From the NCBI GenBank assembly GCA_937911795.1, contig CALDPJ010000075.1, positions 1-7,625 on the forward strand: DNA of 7,625 bases, in the 5' to 3' direction. Source of the DNA: an uncultured Flavobacteriales bacterium. Lineage in GTDB: Bacteria; Bacteroidota; Bacteroidia; Flavobacteriales_D; SKUL01. Positions within the stretch are counted from its first letter, which is position 1. Each line of letters starts with the position of its first letter. Positions 1 through 5,801 of this stretch are shown here, in pieces. The position numbers and the translations under genes are program-made. The notes beneath the pieces are model-generated. The model saw only the letters and a list, made by a program, of their open reading frames with translations, searched no databases and had not been told where the DNA came from.

Positions 1-353
1 GCGTGTCGGCTTTCGTAATTTACCAACGGGCTTTCCATATCAATAAAAAACAGCGGAAGGCCGGTGAAATAGAGTTTATATTCCATTTCATTTTTCAATA
101 GGACATATTCTGTTCCGGCTTCCAACTGCTCTACGGCTGGTGTAAACACATAAATTTCATCTTCCAACTCAATGGAAGATGCACCTTCCTGATAAAGATA
201 ATTGAGCAATTCAACATCCTGATTGCATACAACCAGCCTCAATTCATGATCAATACCATAAAAATTTTCACCCAATTCGAGTGTTTGAGCCTGAGCACAA
301 CAGGTTAATACCATGCACAGCAACAATAGAGCATGTTGACGAAATGAAATCAT
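1..353 (-). CDS. Secreted protein of unknown function, N-terminal part only
   Basis: The gene starts at an ATG at 353 and is open to the left edge, giving 117 residues of an incomplete protein. Residues 1 to about 22 form a classic signal peptide: a short polar start with one Arg, a Leu-rich core, then a small-residue end (CCAQAQT) that suggests signal peptidase I cleavage after AQA. The two Cys before this site do not form a good lipobox, so export to the periplasm or beyond is more likely than lipidation. The mature part seen here is acidic and rich in beta-forming residues and includes YKLYFTGLPLFFID near residues 97-110. This phrase faintly recalls the N-terminal region of Bacteroidota CotH-kinase-type secreted proteins, but the kinase-like core would lie outside the window, so I do not assign the family. 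It lies 75 bases downstream of the ABC ATPase gene and may have its own promoter. Confidence 0.72.
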   Translation of the reverse strand, partial: MISFRQHALLLLCMVLTCCAQAQTLELGENFYGIDHELRLVVCNQDVELLNYLYQEGASSIELEDEIYVFTPAVEQLEAGTEYVLLKNEMEYKLYFTGLPLFFIDMESPLVNYESRH

Positions 354-363
354 TTTACTGTAA

Positions 364-383
364 TCAAGACTATTAAGTCTTGA
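364..383. repeat. Perfect 8-bp inverted repeat with 4-base loop
   Basis: TCAAGACT (364-371) and AGTCTTGA (376-383) are perfect reverse complements around the loop ATTA. The repeat sits in the 75-base gap between the ABC ATPase stop and the start of the secreted-protein gene. The stem is AT-rich (3 of 8 pairs are GC) and is not followed by a run of T on the minus strand, so it is a poor intrinsic terminator. It may be an operator-like site, because a -7-like sequence lies inside its left arm. Confidence 0.5.
365..372 (-). promoter_or_regulatory. Weak -7-like element for the secreted-protein gene
   Basis: On the minus strand this reads TAGTCTTG, seven of eight positions of the Bacteroidota -7 element TAnnTTTG. 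It ends 11 bases before the ATG at 353. No clear TTTG lies 19-21 bases upstream; the nearest is TTTC at spacing 18. It falls within the inverted repeat at 364-383. The call rests on one degenerate motif and the position. Confidence 0.25.
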
Positions 384-428
384 GCGGGTTGAAATTAGGC
401 CAAGTGGGCCGCCGCGAATTTAGTGAAT

Positions 429-2198
429 CTATTGAGCTTTTGCAGAATAAGAAGAAATTCCCCCCGGAATGGCACTAATTAGTTTTTGGGTGTATTCCGA
501 ATTCGGGTGGTTGTATATCTCGTCGGCATTGCCCATTTCTTCAATTTTTCCCTTGTTCATCACGACCATTCTGTCGCTCATAAATTTCACCACCGAAAGG
601 TCGTGTGAAATAAATATGTACGTGAAATTGAATTCCTTTTTCAGGTCGTTCAGCAAATTCAGCACCTGCGCCTGAACCGACACATCGAGAGCTGAAACAG
701 ATTCATCGCAGATAATAAACTCCGGATTGAGCGTCAGCGTTCTGGCAATAACAATACGCTGTCGCTGACCACCAGAAAATTCGTGCGGATAGCGCCTGAA
801 ATGATCGGGCTGTAAATTCACCTTCTCCAGTAATTCCATCACCTTTTCGCGCCGTTGTCTGTTATTGGACAAAATTCCATGCACCTGCATCGGTTCCATC
901 AGCGCTTCACCAACTGTAAGGCGTGGATTGAGGGATGAGTACGGATCCTGAAAAATAATCTGGATGTGTTTCCTCAGTGGCCGCATCTCAGCCGATGAAA
1001 ATCCGCTGATATTTTTACCCCGGTACCAGATTTCACCCGCTGTTGGTTGCACAAGCTTTAAAATGGTCCGACCCAAAGTCGTTTTCCCACAACCGGATTC
1101 TCCAACCAATCCGAGTGTTTCACCGGGATAAACATCAAAAGAAACGTCGTCCACCGCTTTCATGTGATCTACCGTTCGGTTGAACAGACCCTTCTTTATC
1201 GGAAACCATTTTTTTAAGCCTTTGACGCTGACGATCGGTTCCTGCGCATACAACCGTTCGTGGTGTTGCCTGATTTCAGCCGGTGTAAATTCCAGATCGC
1301 GCTGAACCCGTGCAACCGACAACTCCTCTTTGGAAGCAGCAGTCTGTTGAAGGAAATCTGAAATCACCGGAAGTTTTTTTAATCGCTTATCGAGGGGTGG
1401 GCGGCATGCCAGCAATCCTTTTGTGTACGGATGTTGAGGATTGTTGAACAGATCTCTTACCAGTCCCTCTTCCACTACCTTTCCGCGATACATCACCACA
1501 ACCCGCTCGGCTATTTCTGCCACTACTCCCAGATCGTGGGTGATGAAAATCACAGACATATTGCGCTTTTTCTGCAAATCTCGCAGCAGCTCCAGAATGG
1601 TTTTCTGCACCGTAACATCGAGCGCCGTAGTGGGTTCATCGGCAATCAAAACCGAAGGTTGACAAGACAATGCCATGGCAATCATCACCCGTTGTTTCTG
1701 TCCGCCGGAAATTTCATGCGGATAGGCTTCGTACATCGCCTCAGGCCTGGGAAGCAACACTTCTTTGAAAATTTCAATCGTTTTTTCGCGTGCTACTTTT
1801 TTGGAAACCCGCTGATGCAATACTATCGCTTCGCTTACCTGATGGCCGCATTTCATCACCGGGTTTAACGAGGTCATCGGCTCCTGAAAGATCATAGCAA
1901 TGTCATTGCCGCGGTAGTGGCGCATTTCATTCTCAGGGAGTTTCAGTAAATCAACCACCTCGCCACGACCGGAATACAATATTTCTCCCTGAGTAATTTT
2001 TCCCGGTGGATCAGGAATCAGACGCATTGAAGCCAGGCTGGTAACACTTTTTCCGGAACCCGATTCACCCACTACTCCCACAATTTCACCGGGAGCCAGT
2101 TTGATGTCGACACCATCCACAGCAATCATTTCCACCCCTTCGGAACGAAACGTTACCTGCAGGTTTTTTATGTGTAATAGTGGCTGAATATCAGTCAT
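429..2198 (-). CDS. Fused two-domain ABC transporter ATPase, peptide/nickel (Dpp/Opp) class
   Basis: The 589-residue protein carries two complete nucleotide-binding domains and would power an oligopeptide- or dipeptide-type importer at the inner face of the cytoplasmic membrane. Domain 1 has Walker A GESGSGKS (44-51), Q-loop FQEP (104-107), signature SGGQKQR (164-170), Walker B VLIADE (183-188) and switch H221. Domain 2 has GESGCGKT (366-373), FQDP (416-419), SGGQRQR (475-481), FIICDE (494-499) and H532. The HPYTKGLLA stretch (256-264) after domain 1 is typical of the DppD/OppD family. The layout matches fused DppD-DppF proteins such as YejF and GsiA. The Cys-rich segment that binds an iron-sulfur cluster in some DppD/OppD proteins is not seen after domain 1; only C265 is present. 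No permease or substrate-binding protein is in the window, so the substrate is unknown. The ATG shares one base with the stop of the upstream lipoprotein gene, which suggests translational coupling. Confidence 0.95.
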   Translation of the reverse strand: MTDIQPLLHIKNLQVTFRSEGVEMIAVDGVDIKLAPGEIVGVVGESGSGKSVTSLASMRLIPDPPGKITQGEILYSGRGEVVDLLKLPENEMRHYRGNDIAMIFQEPMTSLNPVMKCGHQVSEAIVLHQRVSKKVAREKTIEIFKEVLLPRPEAMYEAYPHEISGGQKQRVMIAMALSCQPSVLIADEPTTALDVTVQKTILELLRDLQKKRNMSVIFITHDLGVVAEIAERVVVMYRGKVVEEGLVRDLFNNPQHPYTKGLLACRPPLDKRLKKLPVISDFLQQTAASKEELSVARVQRDLEFTPAEIRQHHERLYAQEPIVSVKGLKKWFPIKKGLFNRTVDHMKAVDDVSFDVYPGETLGLVGESGCGKTTLGRTILKLVQPTAGEIWYRGKNISGFSSAEMRPLRKHIQIIFQDPYSSLNPRLTVGEALMEPMQVHGILSNNRQRREKVMELLEKVNLQPDHFRRYPHEFSGGQRQRIVIARTLTLNPEFIICDESVSALDVSVQAQVLNLLNDLKKEFNFTYIFISHDLSVVKFMSDRMVVMNKGKIEEMGNADEIYNHPNSEYTQKLISAIPGGISSYSAKAQ

Positions 2199-2734
2199 TA
2201 ATGCGTGAATCTTTGTTGTTCGATTATATTCAATGATAGCTTGGGTCTTTGAAATTCTGCACTCTCATCACGCAGCGTAATTTCCAGTACTTGACCGTGA
2301 TCCCTGACCTCCCAGAATGCGAAAGATGATTGCGCGATGGGCGCACCATACCGCTCCGAAAGTCTTGAATGGAAGGATTCGAATAATTTGATCGTTTCTT
2401 TTTCTGTGTTCAGAAGCACTTCTACCTGAATTTCGGATAGCCTGTTGTTCTCGAAAAAATAAGATACGTCGAAATGTGCGCTGTCACTGGAAGAAAAGGG
2501 AATGGAATACTGTAGTTGACTTTGATTTCTTTTGAACAGGTATTCGTTATCGCGGGAAACCACTTCATCCAACGGATCACCGATAGAATTTCCCCTGAAA
2601 TGTCCGGAGTTGCCGAAGATGTGGTCGGTCAATACTTCAGATTTCGATGGTTTTGGAACATCCGTTGTCTGGCAGGAGGCAACTGTTACAAGTAGCAGCA
2701 GAAAAGGGGATAACGTAAATAAGCGTTGAAACAT
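2198..2734 (-). CDS. Small lipoprotein of unknown function
   Basis: The protein has 178 residues. It begins with a lipoprotein signal: MFQR, a hydrophobic core (L12-V18), then the lipobox VASC with the lipidated Cys at position 21, and Q22 rather than Asp next to it. After a short linker the mature part has FRGNSIGDPLDEV (about 47-59), a phrase that resembles the opening of small Bacteroidota envelope proteins and, more loosely, BamE-like folds. It continues with strand-rich sequence and a helix with ERYGAP near 128-133. I do not recognise the family and assign no function. The stop codon TAA shares its last base with the ATG of the ABC ATPase (TAATG), so the two are probably co-translated, and the lipoprotein may serve the same envelope process. 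The ATG start is supported by the good signal peptide directly after it and by a promoter candidate about 20 bases upstream. Confidence 0.85.
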   Translation of the reverse strand: MFQRLFTLSPFLLLLVTVASCQTTDVPKPSKSEVLTDHIFGNSGHFRGNSIGDPLDEVVSRDNEYLFKRNQSQLQYSIPFSSSDSAHFDVSYFFENNRLSEIQVEVLLNTEKETIKLFESFHSRLSERYGAPIAQSSFAFWEVRDHGQVLEITLRDESAEFQRPKLSLNIIEQQRFTH

Positions 2735-2749
2735 GTTACGGATATGAAG

Positions 2750-2772
2750 GTGGCTAAAGGTAGAAAAGCCAC
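2750..2772. repeat. 6-bp inverted repeat around the lipoprotein promoter element
   Basis: GTGGCT (2750-2755) and AGCCAC (2767-2772) are perfect reverse complements around an 11-base loop. It lies in the 46-base gap between the exonuclease stop and the lipoprotein start. In the minus direction the hairpin is followed by CTTCAT and not by a T run, so it is at best a weak terminator. The -7 candidate TACCTTTA occupies the loop and one stem base. Confidence 0.4.
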
Positions 2773-2785
2773 TTAAGCCATCAAA
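2755..2785 (-). promoter_or_regulatory. Bacteroidota-type promoter for lipoprotein and ABC ATPase
   Basis: On the minus strand, TTTG (2785-2782) is followed by exactly 19 bases and then TACCTTTA (2762-2755), which matches TAnnTTTG at seven of eight positions. The spacing fits the known Bacteroidota -33/-7 arrangement of about 19-21 bases. Transcription would start near 2750, giving a leader of roughly 15 bases before the ATG at 2734. The TTTG overlaps the last two codons (GTT TGA) of the exonuclease gene, so the promoter would begin inside the upstream gene and allow the lipoprotein-ATPase pair to be transcribed separately. Confidence 0.5.
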
Positions 2786-3500
2786 CTACAACCACGTTTT
2801 TTTCGCTGACGTGCGCTTCTCCTTTCATGCTGAACATGAGTTGCGCCACGGCAACTACATCTTTCTCACAATAACGCACAATTTTCGGAAGGTCTTTTTC
2901 TTCATAATAAACGCGTGCAACATCGGCCCCGCTGATGTCATCCTTGGGAGATGGAATTCCAAAAATGTGCGCCAGCAGATTGAGCGAAGTGTAGTGCTTG
3001 TAATCGCCGAATTTCCACAACTCCATGGTGTCGAGGTGTTGTACTTCCCATGGTTTTTTTCCCGCCAGGTTGAGCATTTCCGGAAGTTTTATGCCATTGA
3101 TCAGCATTCTTCGACACATAAACGGAATATCGAATTCCTTAATGTTGTGTCCGCAGAGGAAATAGCTCGAGGCAGGAAAGCGATCATTTAGCAGTCCGCA
3201 AAACGACTCCAGCAGAGCCTGTTCATCATCATCTGCAAAAGAAGTGATCCGAAGCATTTTATCTCCTGCGCTTTGGTGCACATAGCCCATCGATATACAA
3301 ATGATTTTTCCGAATTCGGCGTATACTCCGGCCCGTTCGTACACACCTGCGGCATCTGTTTCTTCGCGCTGCTGAATGAACCTGGTTTTGTCACTCCACA
3401 GCGATTGCATTTCGGGGCTCATTTCATCGAAGCGATAACTTGCGGGAACCGTTTCGATATCGATAAAGAGAATGTTTTCTGAGGGGATTTTGTAAAGCAT
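2781..3500 (-). CDS. Predicted 3'-5' exonuclease, PolB proofreading-domain type
   Basis: The 239-residue protein is a stand-alone DEDDy-type ribonuclease H-like exonuclease (similar to the DNA_pol_B_exo2 family), expected to trim 3' ends of DNA or RNA in the cytoplasm using two metal ions. The acidic motifs are in order: Exo I FIDIETVP with D14 and E16, Exo II GHNIKEFD with D124, and Exo III YCEKD with Y210 and D214. The set is therefore catalytically complete and of the Tyr subtype. The length equals a single exonuclease domain; no polymerase or helicase part is attached. There is no signal peptide. The ATG at 3500 places Exo I at residues 12-19, which is normal for the family. It is separated by 37 bases from the upstream gene and 46 from the downstream lipoprotein, looser spacing than in the lipB group, so it may be transcribed alone. 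The natural substrate cannot be read from the sequence. Confidence 0.88.
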   Translation of the reverse strand: MLYKIPSENILFIDIETVPASYRFDEMSPEMQSLWSDKTRFIQQREETDAAGVYERAGVYAEFGKIICISMGYVHQSAGDKMLRITSFADDDEQALLESFCGLLNDRFPASSYFLCGHNIKEFDIPFMCRRMLINGIKLPEMLNLAGKKPWEVQHLDTMELWKFGDYKHYTSLNLLAHIFGIPSPKDDISGADVARVYYEEKDLPKIVRYCEKDVVAVAQLMFSMKGEAHVSEKNVVVV

Positions 3501-3519
3501 AAGTCGGTGAATTAGAGCC

Positions 3520-3550
3520 TAAAGATGTAGAAATACATCAAATTATCAAA
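3520..3550 (-). promoter_or_regulatory. Weak promoter candidate for the exonuclease gene
   Basis: On the minus strand, TTTG (3550-3547) is followed by 19 bases and then CATCTTTA (3527-3520), which matches only six of eight positions of TAnnTTTG. The -7 candidate ends 19 bases upstream of the ATG at 3500, much like the better candidate in the next gap. The TTTG lies inside the last codons of the 134-residue protein gene. The correct 19-base spacing is the main support; the -7 match alone would not justify the call. Confidence 0.25.
3524..3539. repeat. 6-bp hairpin over the stop codon of the 134-residue gene
   Basis: GATGTA (3524-3529) and TACATC (3534-3539) pair perfectly around a 4-base loop, GAAA on the plus strand and TTTC on the minus strand. 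The upstream arm on the minus strand includes two bases of the TGA stop codon of the gene at 3538-3942. In that transcript the hairpin is followed directly by UUUAGG, which is too short a U run for a strong terminator but could slow polymerase or protect a 3' end. Confidence 0.4.
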
Positions 3551-3942
3551 ACGCCCTTCTGATTCACAACCGGAACCGCCGTAAGATTTTCCTCCTTGAT
3601 GCTATCGGGTACAAAAAGATATTTTTTATCGTACATCACCCCGTCGAGGTAAAAACTCACCCAATACTGATTGGTCAGTCCAAGCAGATCATCGGGAATG
3701 AGTTCTACTTTCCGGAAGGAATTGGGCTCAAGTACATCCAGGAAATGCCGCAGTTGTGAGGTCTTGACCTTTTCATCCTCTTTTACGCCGTAACCGCGTG
3801 AACTGACGATTACTCCTTCAATAGTGATAGGCTTCATGTTGATCAGATAACTGAACCATTCGGTCTGGTTGAGCTCATTTATTTCTGGCACAATGGCCAT
3901 GGCTATGTCTTCAACTTCGGGAGGATGGATGTCACTCATCAT
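3538..3942 (-). CDS. Conserved-looking 134-residue cytosolic protein of unknown function
   Basis: I cannot give this protein a function. It has no signal peptide, membrane segment or Cys-rich motif. It is a compact, acidic, alpha/beta-looking protein with features such as EWFSYLINMKP (28-38), IEGVIVSSRGYG (41-52), the helix-like SQLRHFLD (62-69), YWVSFYLDG (93-101) and YDKKYLFVPDS (104-114). From memory, and with low certainty, similar Bacteroidota proteins sometimes carry the label phenylalanyl-tRNA synthetase subunit alpha; at this length and without class II motifs that label would be wrong. The start is ATGATGA: the first ATG overlaps the hydrolase TGA by four bases, and the second ATG, one codon later, shares one base with it. 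Either start fits translational coupling with the hydrolase gene, and the family start cannot be chosen by eye. Confidence 0.82.
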   Translation of the reverse strand: MMSDIHPPEVEDIAMAIVPEINELNQTEWFSYLINMKPITIEGVIVSSRGYGVKEDEKVKTSQLRHFLDVLEPNSFRKVELIPDDLLGLTNQYWVSFYLDGVMYDKKYLFVPDSIKEENLTAVPVVNQKGVLII

Positions 3943-5081
3943 GGCAGTAGACTTTTTGCAATTTCAATGTATTTGTATGTATCCGCTGGCAGTCCGTTTT
4001 TCCGGTCGGCGCTTCGGTTGTGGCCCGTGCGGACAATTACCAAATCAAGGTCGGGAACAACAATAATATATTGTCCGAGCATTCCCTGAGCCTGAAAAAA
4101 TGGTTTTCCTTCGAAATCACCGAGCCACCACTGATACCCGTAGTGCATTACAGGTTCACCGTTGCTGTCAGGAATCATCACCGGGGTAATGGATTCCTGC
4201 ACAAACCATTCGGGCACTAGTTCCTGACCATTCCACTCACCGCCGTTTTTATACAACATTCCCAAGCGGGCAAGATCGCGCGTGATGGCATAAAAACAGC
4301 ACGAAGATCGTTCAATACCATCCTTTGCATCCACGGTCCACCAGGCATCAGACTCTGCCCCGATTTTCTGCCAGATATTTTCAGAGAAGAAGTGCGAAAG
4401 CCTCTTTCCACTGACTGATTCTACAATCAAGGCCAGCAAAACCGTATTTCCTCCGGCATAAAACCATTCTTCACCGGGCTTATTTACGGGTTCAAAAGCA
4501 AGGGTGTTTTCGCGAAGGTTGTCTCCGTAATAAACCTTTGCCTGATATCCGAAGGGATTTTTATAATCTTCATCAAACCCGATTCCCGAGCTCATTTGCA
4601 ACAAATGCCGGATGGTAATATCGTCGTATCCTTTCTCTGCCAGTTCAGGAATGTATTTCGCCGCAGGTTCTTCCAGTGAGATGAGATCTTGCCGCAGCAA
4701 TACACCGATACTCATACTCACGAGCGATTTTGCCGAGGAGAATGTATTCGGTGTAAAAGTCTGGTCATAATCACCGAAATAATGCTCGGCCAGAACCGAA
4801 TCTCGGTGCATTACCAGAAATGTTGCAGTTTCCATAGAATCGAGCCATTGAACATCCGCATCCGGCAGCGCGGATTTATTGGAGTGCAAAGGCAGTGGTT
4901 TTCCAGGAGCTGCGGCTACCCTGTGGTGGGTAAAGTGATTAAAGTCGTCAATAGACGGTCCTTTTTGTCCGATCAGATATGTTTTTTGTACCGCTTGCAG
5001 CACGTGGAAGTTACCCGTAAAATAAAGCGCAGCAACAGCGATTCCGATAAGAATCAGTAGAAAAAGGAGTAGTTTTTTCAC
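3939..5081 (-). CDS. Membrane-anchored serine hydrolase, class C beta-lactamase family
   Basis: The 380-residue protein belongs to the beta-lactamase/D-alanyl-D-alanine-peptidase-like superfamily (PF00144 type). Residues 2-22 (KK followed by a Leu/Ile/Ala stretch) form a signal anchor, so the catalytic domain should face the periplasm. The nucleophile motif SxxK is S115-S-A-K118 within FSSAKSLV. The second motif is probably Y208 in WFYAGGN, in place of the classical YxN. The third, HxG-like region is GMLGQYIIVVP (333-343), a Gly-Gln form common in family members that are not true beta-lactamases. An esterase, amidase or peptidase acting on envelope material is likely; antibiotic hydrolysis is not indicated. 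The start is a GTG three codons after the lipB stop; it is the only start that keeps the anchor, because the next Met is residue 83. The gene is nine bases behind lipB and overlaps the next gene by four bases. Confidence 0.9.
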   Translation of the reverse strand: MKKLLLFLLILIGIAVAALYFTGNFHVLQAVQKTYLIGQKGPSIDDFNHFTHHRVAAAPGKPLPLHSNKSALPDADVQWLDSMETATFLVMHRDSVLAEHYFGDYDQTFTPNTFSSAKSLVSMSIGVLLRQDLISLEEPAAKYIPELAEKGYDDITIRHLLQMSSGIGFDEDYKNPFGYQAKVYYGDNLRENTLAFEPVNKPGEEWFYAGGNTVLLALIVESVSGKRLSHFFSENIWQKIGAESDAWWTVDAKDGIERSSCCFYAITRDLARLGMLYKNGGEWNGQELVPEWFVQESITPVMIPDSNGEPVMHYGYQWWLGDFEGKPFFQAQGMLGQYIIVVPDLDLVIVRTGHNRSADRKNGLPADTYKYIEIAKSLLP

Positions 5082-5090
5082 AGCGAGGGA

Positions 5091-5801
5091 TTATGAGAGC
5101 ATTGCCCAGTTCCAGCCAAAGATATCGGAAAGATGTTGTTTGAGGACATTTTTTACCGCTTCGATATCCTGCTTTTCTCCCAGTTCTTTCTCCATACTCG
5201 TCACTGCTTTGTCGTCGATACCACATGGAATAATGTGATTGAAATACCCGAGATCGGTGTTGACATTAAAAGCAAAACCGTGCATGGTGACCCAGCGGCT
5301 GCACTTTACGCCGAGGGCACAAATTTTTCTCGCTTTTACCGGATCGTGTGGGTCGAGCCAGACTCCGGTAAAGCCTTCCAGCCGATCACTCTCAATGCCA
5401 TAATCTTTTAATGTAAGGATTACTGCTTCTTCGAGCGAACGCAGGTAACGATGAATATCGGAGAAGAAATGATCCAGATCCAGAATCGGGTAACCAACTA
5501 TTTGTCCGGGGCCGTGATAGGTGATGTCACCCCCGCGGTTGATGGGATAATAGCTCGCCGCATTTTTCTTCAGGCCCTCGGAATCGAGCAACAGATTTTT
5601 TTCGTCTCCGCTTTTTCCGAGGGTAAAAACATGGGGGTGTTCACAAAACAACAGATAATTTCGGGTGCGCTGTTCCGATTGAGGATCTTTCCTGTTCAGA
5701 ATTTTCTGATCAACCGTCTGCTTAAACAACTGCTCCTGATAATCCCAGGCGGTTTTGTAATCCATCTCGCCCAGGTCTTCGAAAATCACTTCGGGTTTCA
5801 A
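5091..5801 (-). CDS. lipB: Octanoyltransferase LipB (lipoate biosynthesis)
   Basis: LipB moves octanoyl from acyl carrier protein to a lysine of lipoyl domains in 2-oxoacid dehydrogenases and the glycine cleavage H protein; LipA then inserts sulfur. The 236 residues show the family signature RGGDITYHGPGQ (89-100) with H96, then KICALGVK with the catalytic-pair Lys at 159, MHGFAFNVN (173-181), and IPCG with the catalytic Cys at 193. The Lys-Cys distance of 34 equals that of E. coli K135/C169. The segment at about 31-48, between the YQE helix and LLFCEHPHVFTLGKSG, appears longer than in E. coli and fits Bacteroidota LipB. The start is TTG, overlapping the isomerase stop as TTGA. The next Met (residue 13) would cut off conserved N-terminal sequence (IFEDLGEMDY), so TTG is preferred. 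lipA is not in the window. Confidence 0.95.
   Translation of the reverse strand: MKPEVIFEDLGEMDYKTAWDYQEQLFKQTVDQKILNRKDPQSEQRTRNYLLFCEHPHVFTLGKSGDEKNLLLDSEGLKKNAASYYPINRGGDITYHGPGQIVGYPILDLDHFFSDIHRYLRSLEEAVILTLKDYGIESDRLEGFTGVWLDPHDPVKARKICALGVKCSRWVTMHGFAFNVNTDLGYFNHIIPCGIDDKAVTSMEKELGEKQDIEAVKNVLKQHLSDIFGWNWAMLS

Noticed and set aside
364..383. Intrinsic terminator for the ABC ATPase gene
   Set aside because: The stem is AT-rich and no T run follows on the minus strand; I kept it only as an inverted repeat.
1431..1868. Open frame of 145 codons on the plus strand, antisense to the ABC ATPase
   Set aside because: It lies fully within a strongly supported gene, its translation is rich in His, Gln, Arg and Phe as expected from the reverse of a conserved gene, and no promoter or start signal supports it.
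2811..3191. Open frame of 126 codons on the plus strand, antisense to the exonuclease
   Set aside because: The exonuclease has all DEDDy residues in order; the antisense translation shows no family feature.
3939..5081. Antibiotic-resistance beta-lactamase
   Set aside because: Only the SxxK motif agrees. The YxN and KTG/HxG-like motifs are replaced, there is a signal anchor where a cleaved signal peptide would be usual, and the gene sits in a housekeeping cluster.
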